Assembly: GCF_014897705.1 (NCBI RefSeq)
Contig: NZ_JABUXV010000012.1
Span: 62,001-126,000 of the forward strand
Reading direction: 5' to 3'
DNA: 64,000 bases
Source of the DNA: Brachybacterium sp. FME24
GTDB lineage: Bacteria; Actinomycetota; Actinomycetes; Actinomycetales; Dermabacteraceae
The notes under the pieces were generated by a model that searched no databases, was not told the origin of the DNA, and saw only the letters and a list, made by a program, of their open reading frames with translations. Shown in pieces: positions 26,261-34,275 of the stretch; position 1 is the stretch's first letter; every line of letters starts with the position of its first letter. The translations under genes were made by a program, and so were the position numbers.

Positions 26261-26266
26261 TAGCGT
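26261..26266 (+). promoter_or_regulatory. TAGCGT -10-like box before the LysE gene
   Basis: TAGCGT recurs here 40 bases before the LysE start, the same hexamer as at 9144, 10399 and 54512. No convincing -35 is visible at 17 bp. Confidence 0.4.
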
Positions 26267-26305
26267 GGGAGCTGGCAGTACGGGGTGGGCGACGACGGGA
26301 ACGGC

Positions 26306-26944
26306 ATGATGGTGAGCTGGACAGCAGTGGTGGGCATCGCGCTCATCGAGCTGGGGATGGCGATCACGCCCGGCCCCAACATGGTCCATCTGGCAGCGCG
26401 TTCGATCGGCCAGGGTGTCCGTGCCGGCTTGATGGCGCTCGGCGGGACGGCAGTCGGATTCGTCGTCTATCTCGTGGCTGCGACGCTGGGGCTGGCCGCG
26501 CTTTTCGCCGCCGTGCCGACAGCCTTCCTCCTCGTCAAGATCGCCGGAGCTGTCTATCTCGGCTACCTCGCCTGGCAGATGCTGCGCCCATCGGGTCGTT
26601 CGGTGTTCGAGCCGGAGGAGGTCACGCCCATCCGTCCGGTGAGACTGTTCGGGGCAGGTCTTCTCACGAACCTGCTGAACCCGAAGATCGCGATCCTGTA
26701 CGCCGCGGTGCTGCCGCAATTCATCGATGCCTCGCGGCCTGTCTGGCCGCAGTTCCTGATCCTCGGCGGCGTGCAGATCGTCGTCGGAGTCGCGGTCAAC
26801 GGCCTCGTCGTCCTCACCGCGGGTCGGCTCGCGGGCTTCCTGCGCCGCCGTCCGAACGCGATGCGGGTGCAGCGTTGGGCGTCGGGAGGCGTGCTCGCCG
26901 GGTTCGCCGTCAAATTGGCGGTCGAGCCTCACCGCGCGACATAG
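26306..26944 (+). CDS. LysE/RhtB-family amino acid exporter
   Basis: A 212-residue membrane protein with about six hydrophobic segments. The family hallmark near the N-terminus is IELGMAITPGPNMVHLAARSIGQG, followed by KIAGAVYLGYLAWQMLR and the central FGAGLLTNLLNPKIAIL. Members export amino acids such as lysine, homoserine or threonine using the proton gradient. Two adjacent ATGs (26306, 26309) and a GTG at 26285 compete as start; none has a strong ribosome site. Convergent with the phosphotransferase gene at 27059. Confidence 0.88.
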   Translation: MMVSWTAVVGIALIELGMAITPGPNMVHLAARSIGQGVRAGLMALGGTAVGFVVYLVAATLGLAALFAAVPTAFLLVKIAGAVYLGYLAWQMLRPSGRSVFEPEEVTPIRPVRLFGAGLLTNLLNPKIAILYAAVLPQFIDASRPVWPQFLILGGVQIVVGVAVNGLVVLTAGRLAGFLRRRPNAMRVQRWASGGVLAGFAVKLAVEPHRAT

Positions 26945-27058
26945 GAGCAGCAAGCCGGTCCCACCGCGTCGGTGCGGCCCGGGGAGGCAGCGAAGCGGCC
27001 CCTCGCCCGCGACGCCGGCGCCCGCGTCGCAGATCGGCTTCAGCATCCGGCACGCGAT

Positions 27059-28213
27059 TTACTCTGCGGTGAATGCGGGGAACAGCGGCGCCGGCGGGTG
27101 GGCGGCGTCGGGCCATCGGGTGGTCATCGCGTCCGACAGCGTGCAGAGCCAGTCGCTGAGGGCCGGCAGGCTGCCGGCCCGCTCCGCGAGCTGGGTGAAG
27201 GCCCGTATCTGCTGCACGGTCTGCCCCCGGCGCCGCCAGCTGTCATGCGGCGACTGGTCCGGTCGGGAGATCAGCGGCAGTCGAGCGAGCCGTCCGATGA
27301 GGACGATGGCTGCTCCGTCCGCAAGCACCCGGTCGTACCCGTCGATCACCTGGTGGGCGCCGCCGTCGGCCAATGCCGTGCGGTAGGCCGCATCGGCGGA
27401 GGCGACGACGTCGTCCGGCACGATTCCCCAGGGAGTGCTGTGGTGCGGGAACGGGTAGTACAGGAAGCAGGCGTCGATGCCGAGGTGCCCGAATCGGCTG
27501 CCCTCGAAGTCGACCAGGCGTGCCCCGGCATCGGTGAGCAGCACGTTGGTCGGATTCAGGTCCAGGTGGGTGAGCGCCGCGGACCGGCCAGGATCGGCCG
27601 CTCGTCGCAGCAGGGGGACCACCTCGTCCCGGGCCTGCCGGCCCGACGGCAGGCCCAGACCGGCGCACACCTGCTCGATCTCGTCCCAGCGCTCCATCCC
27701 GTACACGTAGTTCAGACCGGTCTCCACGTCGGCGGACAAGGCAGCAAGGGCTCGCTGATGCTCAGCACGCCGGTCGACGGTGGAGGCGTGCAGCCGTCCG
27801 ACGGCGATCGCCATCTCCACCATGCCCGCGGCAGCCGCAGCCGGGTCCTCTCCCACCAGATGATCCTGCAGCGTGGGCCACTCGCCGAGGTCGGTCTGGA
27901 GCATCACCCCCGCATCGTCGTCGACGTGCACGGCGTGGGCGGTGACCTCGCTGGGCAGGGCCGTGGTCAACGCGGCGACCTCGCGGCGCAGGAAGGCAGG
28001 TCCTCCGTGTCCTTCGCCCTCGACCCGGCGGGTCTTGGCCATGATCGTCGAGCCGATCCCGGGAACGTCCCGATCCAGACCCAGACGAGTGACCGGGGCC
28101 GCGTCGTGGCCGACGTGCTGCTCGGACGTCAATCGGACGGGCCCGCCGGCGAGTCGGGACAGAGCGGTACGTATCCGGTCTCGACGGGCGGCCGTCAGGG
28201 GGTGGGCGGGCAC
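27059..28213 (-). CDS. APH-fold phosphotransferase
   Basis: A 384-residue kinase-like protein. The catalytic loop is THLDLNPTNVLL and the metal aspartate is in ARLVDFEGSRFGH, both diagnostic of the APH/choline-kinase family. The lobe between them and the C-terminus is longer than usual and contains YYPFPHHSTPWG. GTG at 28213 is chosen because codon bias begins there; the open frame to 28351 would run into the neighbouring gene. It lies 68 bases after the D-serine dehydratase-like gene on the same strand, so both may be co-transcribed. Substrate unknown. Confidence 0.78.
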   Translation of the reverse strand: MPAHPLTAARRDRIRTALSRLAGGPVRLTSEQHVGHDAAPVTRLGLDRDVPGIGSTIMAKTRRVEGEGHGGPAFLRREVAALTTALPSEVTAHAVHVDDDAGVMLQTDLGEWPTLQDHLVGEDPAAAAAGMVEMAIAVGRLHASTVDRRAEHQRALAALSADVETGLNYVYGMERWDEIEQVCAGLGLPSGRQARDEVVPLLRRAADPGRSAALTHLDLNPTNVLLTDAGARLVDFEGSRFGHLGIDACFLYYPFPHHSTPWGIVPDDVVASADAAYRTALADGGAHQVIDGYDRVLADGAAIVLIGRLARLPLISRPDQSPHDSWRRRGQTVQQIRAFTQLAERAGSLPALSDWLCTLSDAMTTRWPDAAHPPAPLFPAFTAE

Positions 28214-28281
28214 CGCCTCAGGGTAACGGCGGGTGCTGCGACGGGAGGTCGACGGAGGCCGAGAGCCGGGAGAGGCGCATT

Positions 28282-29526
28282 CTAGAAGAACGTCTCGACG
28301 GCCTCGCCCACGACGCCGGTGGCCGCGTCGAGGATCGGGATCAGCCGCCACTTGTCGAAGGCCGTGCAGGGGTGGGAGAGGCCGAGCGTGACGACGTCAC
28401 CGATCGCGAGCTCGGACTCCCCCTGCCAGCGCAGGAAGGTGTGCTGGTCGTTCAGCGCTGTGATCTCCGCAGCGCTCTCCGCTGCGAACACGCGCTCCTC
28501 ACCGCCGAGTGTGGAGGCGAACGCACGGGGGATGGGCAGCCCCTCGTCGAAGGGCACGTCGCGCTTGCCGGCGTCGAGCAGCGCGAGCCCCGGCTCGGGC
28601 ATCGACACCACTCGCGCGTAGGCGCGCATCGCGGGCAGCAGGGCCGACTCCTCGGCGACGTCCCGGAGGGTATCCAGCGGGGAGATGCCCCGGTAGAAGC
28701 CGCTGTCGTGCACGATGTACGCGCCTGAACGCAGGATCGCCCGCACGTCCGTCAGGGGCTCGAAACTGCTGGCGACCAGGTCGAAGTAGGCGCTGCCCCC
28801 TGCGGTGACCCAGGGAGTGCCGGTGATGAGAGGGCGGACGCTATCCACCAGTGCGGCCAGACGATCGCAGTACGCGCCGACGATCTCCAGAGCATCCTCG
28901 GAACGATCATGGGCCAGCGCTCCTTCGTAGCCGGCGACCCCGTACAGCGAGAGCACGCTCGAGGCGGACACCCGTTCGGCGATCGCCTGGGCCTGGTCCT
29001 CCTCCCGCGCGCCGGTGCGCCCGCCCGCGGCGCCGAGCTCCACCAGCACCCCCAGGCGCGACCCCTCCGGCAGCTCGCGCTCGAGCAGGTCGATCGTCGC
29101 GAGAGAATCGGCCCAGCACACGAGCTCCTGCTCCGGGTGCTGCGTGAGATGGGCGGCGAGCCGCCGCAGCAGGGCCGGATCGGTGCAGGTGTTGGCGATC
29201 TGCACGGTCGAGATGCCGGCCCGCAGGGCGACGTCCGCCTGCCAGCCGGTCGCGACCGTGATCCCCGTGCAGCCCGCCTCGAGCTGGCGGCGCCACAGCA
29301 CGGGCGCCATCGTGGTCTTCCCGTGCGGCATCAGCTCGAGCCCGCGCTCGCCGGTCCACCTCGCCATCACCTGCAGGTTGTGCGCCATCGCCTGCTCATC
29401 GAGCACCAGCAGGGGTGTGGAGAACTCCGCCAGCGGAGCGTTCAGCTCGCTGATCGGGCGGCCGACGAGGCCTGCCGGGAACGACTTGTCGACCGCCTCG
29501 ACGGTGCGCTGGGCGTGCTGGGACAT
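28282..29526 (-). CDS. D-serine dehydratase-like PLP enzyme (alanine racemase-type fold)
   Basis: A 414-residue fold-type III PLP enzyme of the D-threonine aldolase / D-serine dehydratase-like group. STPLLVLDEQAM begins the barrel, and Lys70 in LMPHGKTTMAPVLW is the likely PLP lysine. The C-terminal metal-site segment characteristic of the group includes LGLSHPCTAFDKW. Such enzymes deaminate or cleave D-hydroxy-amino acids. ATG at 29526 has GTGAGG seven bases upstream and is preferred to the GTG at 29538. It is divergent from an Nramp-like carrier, which may transport its substrate or product. Confidence 0.85.
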   Translation of the reverse strand: MSQHAQRTVEAVDKSFPAGLVGRPISELNAPLAEFSTPLLVLDEQAMAHNLQVMARWTGERGLELMPHGKTTMAPVLWRRQLEAGCTGITVATGWQADVALRAGISTVQIANTCTDPALLRRLAAHLTQHPEQELVCWADSLATIDLLERELPEGSRLGVLVELGAAGGRTGAREEDQAQAIAERVSASSVLSLYGVAGYEGALAHDRSEDALEIVGAYCDRLAALVDSVRPLITGTPWVTAGGSAYFDLVASSFEPLTDVRAILRSGAYIVHDSGFYRGISPLDTLRDVAEESALLPAMRAYARVVSMPEPGLALLDAGKRDVPFDEGLPIPRAFASTLGGEERVFAAESAAEITALNDQHTFLRWQGESELAIGDVVTLGLSHPCTAFDKWRLIPILDAATGVVGEAVETFF

Positions 29527-29705
29527 GGGCGACCTCACTCCACTGGACGGCGGTGAACGGCAACTCTCCGGGGTTTGCTGGGATTATGCAAGGTGGGCAG
29601 GGGCCTGCTCGAATGGGCGCTGCACCTCGGGCTCGAGCCCGAAGGGGGCTAGGTTGGTTCCCGCCCAGGGGCGCCGCGCGGCGCCCTTCGACCGAGGAGT
29701 CACTG

Positions 29706-31130
29706 TTGACCGAGTCCGCCCTGGATCCAGACCACGAGAACACGCCCGCTGCGAGGTTCGTCAGCGGCGACCCGTACTCGCTCGACGCGTCGGCGGTGAA
29801 GGAACCTCCCGTCGGTTGGCGCGCCTCCTCGAAGTTCTTCGGCCCCGGCCTGATCGTCTCTGCCTCCGTGGTGGGCGCCGGCGAACTCATCACCGCGACC
29901 TCGCTCGGCGCACAGGCCGGGTTCGTGCTGCTGTGGCTGGTGTTCATCTCGACCATCGTCAAGGTGGCCGTGCAGGTGGAGATGGCCCGCTACTCGATCG
30001 TCACCGGCGAGGGCGCCATGGAGGGCTACAACCGCGTGCCGCCGCGCATCGGGCCCGTCAGCTGGGTCTTCGTGATGTGGGCGCTGATGGCGCTGAGCAA
30101 ACTGATCCAGACCGGCGGCCTCATCGGCGGGATGGCTGCGGCGCTGTCGATGCTGCTGCCCCTCGGCTTCGGGCCGCTGTCGCCGGCAGCGGTGACGATC
30201 TGGGCCGTGGTCGTCACCCTGGTCGCGATCGCCACGCTGATCTCCAACCGCTACGGGCTCATCGAGAACGTCGCGACGTTCCTGACCATGGCGTTCGTGC
30301 TGGTCACGATCTTCGTGGTCCTCGCGCTGCCCTTCAGCGAGTTCGCCTACTCCGGCGGGGACCTGGCCTCCGGGTTCGGCCTGCAGCTCCCGATCGGCGC
30401 CCTCGGCATCGCCCTGACGATGTTCGGCCTGACCGGCGTCGCCTCGGAGGAGATCACCGCCTACACCTACTGGTGCCTCGAGAAGGGCTACGCCCGCTGG
30501 TCCGGCCCCAACGACGGATCCGAGGCGTACCGCCGGCGCGCCCGCGGCTGGATCGCGGTCATGCAGAAGGACGCCATCGTCTCGTGGGTCATCTACACCG
30601 TCTCGACCGCAGCATTCTTCCTCCTCGGCGCCGCAGTCCTGCACCCGCAGGGCCTGGTCCCCGAGGGCAACGAGATGATCCTGACCCTGTCGGAGACCTT
30701 CGCCGGGGTGTTCGGCGAGACCGGCCGGATCATCTTCCTGATCGGTGCGATCGCGGCGCTGGGCTCCACGATCTGGGCCGCGATCCCGTCCTGGTCGCGA
30801 TCCTGGGCCAACGCGCTGTCCATCGTGGGCGTCTTCGACTGGTCCCACAGCCGCACCCGTACGCGGTGGATGCGTTTCTTCATCGCGTTCCTGCCGATCA
30901 TGTGGCTGCTGACCTTCCTGTGGATCAACTCGCCCCTGGTGATGATCATGGTCGGCGGCATCGCGGGCGGAATCTTCCTGGCCGCGGTCGCCGTCTCCGC
31001 GCTCTACCTGCGCGGACGCGTCGAGCCCGCGCTGCGGGGCGGGCGCTTCATCCACGTCGCCCTGATCGTCAGCTCCGTCGCGATCATCGCGCTGGGCATC
31101 TACTCCGCAGCGACGAACGTGCTCGGCTGA
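29706..31130 (+). CDS. Nramp-family carrier lacking the metal-binding motifs
   Basis: A 474-residue membrane protein with about 11 helices and the overall Nramp layout (KFFGPGLIVSASVVGAGELITATSLGAQAGFVLLW). In metal transporters helix 1 carries DPGN and helix 6 MPHN. Here the aligned positions read GAGE (57-60) and VASEE (245-249), so the classical Mn/Fe site is absent. A magnesium or organic substrate is therefore more likely. The start is TTG at 29706 with GAGGAG six bases upstream. Divergent from the D-serine dehydratase-like gene across 179 bases. A C-terminal extension has two further hydrophobic segments. Confidence 0.82.
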   Translation: MTESALDPDHENTPAARFVSGDPYSLDASAVKEPPVGWRASSKFFGPGLIVSASVVGAGELITATSLGAQAGFVLLWLVFISTIVKVAVQVEMARYSIVTGEGAMEGYNRVPPRIGPVSWVFVMWALMALSKLIQTGGLIGGMAAALSMLLPLGFGPLSPAAVTIWAVVVTLVAIATLISNRYGLIENVATFLTMAFVLVTIFVVLALPFSEFAYSGGDLASGFGLQLPIGALGIALTMFGLTGVASEEITAYTYWCLEKGYARWSGPNDGSEAYRRRARGWIAVMQKDAIVSWVIYTVSTAAFFLLGAAVLHPQGLVPEGNEMILTLSETFAGVFGETGRIIFLIGAIAALGSTIWAAIPSWSRSWANALSIVGVFDWSHSRTRTRWMRFFIAFLPIMWLLTFLWINSPLVMIMVGGIAGGIFLAAVAVSALYLRGRVEPALRGGRFIHVALIVSSVAIIALGIYSAATNVLG

Positions 31131-31270
31131 GGGGAGCGGCGGGTCGGCGCTGGCGGCGGAGCAGTGGGGGCAGGACGTGCTCAACGGTCCCGAAACCTAC
31201 CCATAAAAGCGCTAAACATACTAATCTGGAGGCATCTTAGGTAGTTTGGCGGAAAGATTGGTGGTTCATC
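31131..31270. other. Intergenic region with an AT-rich patch
   Basis: From about 31195 to 31265 the sequence becomes markedly AT-rich (CATAAAAGCGCTAAACATAC, GGCATCTTAGGTAGTTTGG) against a background near 70% GC. It leads into the Fic gene. I see no convincing -35/-10 pair; TACTAAT (31219-31225) is a possible -10. Confidence 0.5.
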
Positions 31271-32320
31271 GTGCAGTCGTTCGGCCCGCTGGATCGCACT
31301 CTTGGGTCAGTGCCCGGCACGCTCGTCGGTCAGTTGAGTCGGATCGATATCGGGCGCGGACGAGAAGAGCTCTACGCGAATCAACTCCCGGAGCTGCTCA
31401 CGGCACTGGCGGCGCGAGCACGCGTCGAGTCGATCACCGCGTCGTCTGCCCTCGAGGGAATCGTGGTCGCCGACAAGGGGCGTGCTGCCAAGATCATCGA
31501 CGGTTCCGTCCGAGGACTCCGTTCACGCAGCGAGCAGGAGTTTGCTGGGTATCGCAGTGCGTTGGACTACCTCTACGCGCAGGAATGGCGTCCGCTCAAC
31601 CTCGGGCTGATCCTGCATCTGCACCGCCTTCTCTTCTCCGAGACTCCGGGGCGAGGCGGCAGGCTCAGGAGCAGTGACAACCTCGTCGTCGACCGGGCGG
31701 ATGATGGGTCCCGAACAGTTCGCTTCACTCCGGTGCCGGCCGCGCAGACCGGACACACGCTGCAGGAGCTCCTGGAGCGATACGTCGAAGCTCGTCGGGC
31801 AGGAGACCACCACCCTGTTCTCCTGATCGGCCTCTTCGTCTTGGACCTGCTGACCATCCATCCCTTCGACGACGGCAACGGGCGAGTCGCCCGCGTGCTG
31901 ACCAATGCACTTTTGGCGGAGGCAGGCTACGGGATCGGTCGGTTCGTCTCGCTCGAACAGCTGATCGCCGAGTCCGCCGATGTGTACTACGCGGCCCTGT
32001 TGGAGTCGACTCACGGGTGGCACGAGAACGAGCATGACCCGTGGCCCTGGCTGACCTACTTCGTCTCCCTGTTGACGGGGGCGTATCACCGTTTCGAGGA
32101 GGGTGCTGCGTCGAAGCGCCCGACGGGCAGCAAGCAGGATCGCGTGCGCGGGTACGTCCTGGACCACGCCCCGGAGTTCTTCGCGATCGGCGAGGTCCGT
32201 GCTGCGTTACCCGGGATAAGTGACCAGACGATCCGGCTCACGCTGGACGCGTTGCGCAGTCAAGGGCAGGTCCGGTCCGAGGGGACGGGTCGGGGCGCTC
32301 GGTGGCATCGCTTGCGGTGA
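31271..32320 (+). CDS. Fic-domain protein (class II, self-inhibited AMPylator type)
   Basis: A 349-residue Fic protein. The active-site motif HPFDDGNGR (His197 to Arg205) is intact. An N-terminal inhibitory helix SSALEG (Ser58, Glu62, Gly63) matches the [ST]xxxE[GN] pattern of class II Fic enzymes, which transfer AMP or another nucleotide moiety to a target protein. The C-terminal ~80 residues form a winged-helix-like domain (IGEVRAALPGISDQTIRLTLDAL). GTG start after a weak ribosome site. No antitoxin partner gene is adjacent, as expected for a self-inhibited form. The AT-rich upstream DNA suggests acquisition. Confidence 0.9.
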   Translation: MQSFGPLDRTLGSVPGTLVGQLSRIDIGRGREELYANQLPELLTALAARARVESITASSALEGIVVADKGRAAKIIDGSVRGLRSRSEQEFAGYRSALDYLYAQEWRPLNLGLILHLHRLLFSETPGRGGRLRSSDNLVVDRADDGSRTVRFTPVPAAQTGHTLQELLERYVEARRAGDHHPVLLIGLFVLDLLTIHPFDDGNGRVARVLTNALLAEAGYGIGRFVSLEQLIAESADVYYAALLESTHGWHENEHDPWPWLTYFVSLLTGAYHRFEEGAASKRPTGSKQDRVRGYVLDHAPEFFAIGEVRAALPGISDQTIRLTLDALRSQGQVRSEGTGRGARWHRLR

Positions 32321-32329
32321 GAGCCAGCG

Positions 32330-33547
32330 TTACCGCGCCCACCCCATCGAGTACGCCCACGCCATCACGCGCCGAGCCGGCGTGCCCAGCGCGACCCGCA
32401 CGGCAACGTCCCGAGCCACGGCAAGTGGCACCGGGAGCGGACGGCCCAGCGCCATGTTCGCGTGCGCGAGGAGCCGGGCGATCCGGGCGCGACTCCGGCA
32501 GGCCCGCTCGAACCGCTGCCAGGCGGGGTGGCTCCGCAGCGAGCCATGTTGTCGGTTCTCCGCCGCCTGCTGCAGGAGCGGCGCGAGGTCGAGGGCGTCC
32601 AGCCAGCCGAGCGTGATTCCCTGCCCGCCGATGGGGCTGATCTCGTGGGCGGCGTCGCCGATCAGTACGCAGCGCCCGGTGACCAGTGCCCGCGCCGTGC
32701 GACGACGCACCGTGAACGCGCTGATCATCGTGGCCGACGCAGCCTCGAGGCGTACTCCCGTGCGCGTGCGGACTATCTCTGCCAGGTCATCGAGGGAGGC
32801 GGCTGACGGGGGAGCGGGCCCGGTGTGCGCCACCCAGCGATTTCCGCCGCCCGGTAGCGGGAAGGACTCGACGACGCCGCCGGGTTCGAGATGGATGACG
32901 GCGTCGCGGTCGGCGCCTGCTGCGTCGGGTGCGGCGAAGTCGCCCATGAGGTAGGTGTCCGGATACTGCGCCCCGGTGGTGCCGACCCCGAGGAGATCGC
33001 GCACCCGGCTGCGGGCCCCGTCGGCGCCCACGACCACGCGGGCGCGAACCATGAGGGGCCCGGCGTCCGGGTCAGCGCCGAGGTCGGGCTGCGCGGTCAC
33101 CTCCACGCCATGGAGCGTCGCGCGCAGCTCCGTGACCTCCCAGCCGCGCCGCAGCGCTGCGGGGGCGAGCTCGATCAGGCGCTCCTCGAGCAGTTCCTCG
33201 GTGCGGCTCTGCGGAAGAGAGAGCACGAACGGCCGACGCGGCCACGCTCGCTCGAAGCTCAGGCGCCCGAGCTCCCGACCGCGGCTGCGCGCGCTCCCGC
33301 CCCGGATCCTCGCCCCGGCGGCCACCGCGGCGTCGGCCACACCCACCTCGTGCAGCGCGGCCACCGCCGGAGGGTGCAGACCGATCGCGCGGGAGTGGGC
33401 ACTGGGCGCGGCGCGGCGCTCCAGCACGAGCACATCCACGCCCAGGTCGGCCAGCAGGGTCGCGAGGAACAGTCCCGTCGGTCCGCCGCCGACGATCATC
33501 ACCTCGCAGGCACGCTCTGTGCGGTTCGCGGAGTTCGTCGGCGTCAT
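32330..33547 (-). CDS. FAD-dependent aromatic monooxygenase (SrsC-like)
   Basis: A 405-residue class A flavoprotein hydroxylase. FAD motifs are complete: VMIVGGGPTGLFLATLLADLG near the N-terminus, VVGADGARSRVRDLLG (the DG motif), and GRCVLIGDAAHEISPIGGQG (the GD motif). ATG at 33547 overlaps the methyltransferase stop as TGATG, so translation is coupled. With the type III PKS and methyltransferase upstream, the gene order matches the Streptomyces griseus srsABC operon, where SrsC hydroxylates an alkylresorcinol to a hydroquinone. The gene is convergent with fic at eight bases. Confidence 0.9.
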   Translation of the reverse strand: MTPTNSANRTERACEVMIVGGGPTGLFLATLLADLGVDVLVLERRAAPSAHSRAIGLHPPAVAALHEVGVADAAVAAGARIRGGSARSRGRELGRLSFERAWPRRPFVLSLPQSRTEELLEERLIELAPAALRRGWEVTELRATLHGVEVTAQPDLGADPDAGPLMVRARVVVGADGARSRVRDLLGVGTTGAQYPDTYLMGDFAAPDAAGADRDAVIHLEPGGVVESFPLPGGGNRWVAHTGPAPPSAASLDDLAEIVRTRTGVRLEAASATMISAFTVRRRTARALVTGRCVLIGDAAHEISPIGGQGITLGWLDALDLAPLLQQAAENRQHGSLRSHPAWQRFERACRSRARIARLLAHANMALGRPLPVPLAVARDVAVRVALGTPARRVMAWAYSMGWAR

Positions 33548-34275
33548 CACAAGGCGCCGGCGCTGTGGGTGAGCAGGAGACGCCATGGGCCGAGCGCGGT
33601 CACGTCCCAGCCAGGCGGTACGGCCGCTCGCAGCTCGCCGGCGGTGTAGCTGCGGCGGATCGAGGTCAGCCCGTCCTCGCGGATGAAGGAGCCGCGGAAG
33701 ACGGGCAAGGTGCCGACCGAGAACAGGGCGTAGGCGGCGCGGCCGCGCCGGATATCGCTGTGCACCACGGCCGTGCGGGCCAGGCGCTGGGAGTCGGCGA
33801 GCAGGCCGCGCAGCTGAGTCTGATCGAGATGATGGAGCAGGTGGTTGGAGACGACCAGATCGAAACTCTCGCCGTCGGAGACCAGGGTGCTGGACAGCGC
33901 TCGACGAAACCGCACCCCCTCGACCGGCGGCTGACGCCGCGCCCAGGCGTGCGCCCGCGGATCGGGATCGATGCCGGTGACGCGCAGGTCGAAGCCGTCG
34001 CGGCGGGCCCAGCGCGCCAGCGCCCGGGAGAGGTCCCCGCCGCCGCTGCCCACGTCCAGCAGTGTGGTCACGCCGGTGGGATGCAGGTGCGGTCGCAGTT
34101 GGTGGCGGTAGGTGGCGCGCCAGCCCGCGACCACGGCATTGATGAGCCGGAACTGGGCGTAGGTGCGCTCGAGCATCCGCAGGTCGCAGTGCGGGTCGTC
34201 CATCTGCTCGGTGGCGCGGAGGTCGCGCTCGGTGAGATCGGGCGCGAGGGGGCCCGGGGGGCGGGGCAGGATCAC
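33547..34275 (-). CDS. Class I SAM-dependent methyltransferase
   Basis: A 242-residue methyltransferase. The SAM-binding motif is TTLLDVGSGGGDLSRALA, followed by VTGIDPDPRA and FDLVVSNHLLHHLD. GTG at 34275 overlaps the PKS stop (GTGA), and the gene ends overlapping the flavin hydroxylase start, so it sits in the middle of a coupled three-gene operon. In srsABC the middle gene encodes a membrane isoprenylcysteine-type methyltransferase; here it is replaced by a soluble class I enzyme. It probably methylates the resorcinol or pyrone product. Confidence 0.88.
   Translation of the reverse strand: MILPRPPGPLAPDLTERDLRATEQMDDPHCDLRMLERTYAQFRLINAVVAGWRATYRHQLRPHLHPTGVTTLLDVGSGGGDLSRALARWARRDGFDLRVTGIDPDPRAHAWARRQPPVEGVRFRRALSSTLVSDGESFDLVVSNHLLHHLDQTQLRGLLADSQRLARTAVVHSDIRRGRAAYALFSVGTLPVFRGSFIREDGLTSIRRSYTAGELRAAVPPGWDVTALGPWRLLLTHSAGAL

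Noticed and set aside
29706-31130. Manganese/iron transporter call
   Set aside because: The metal-binding DPGN and MPHN motifs are missing, so a metal substrate is not supported.
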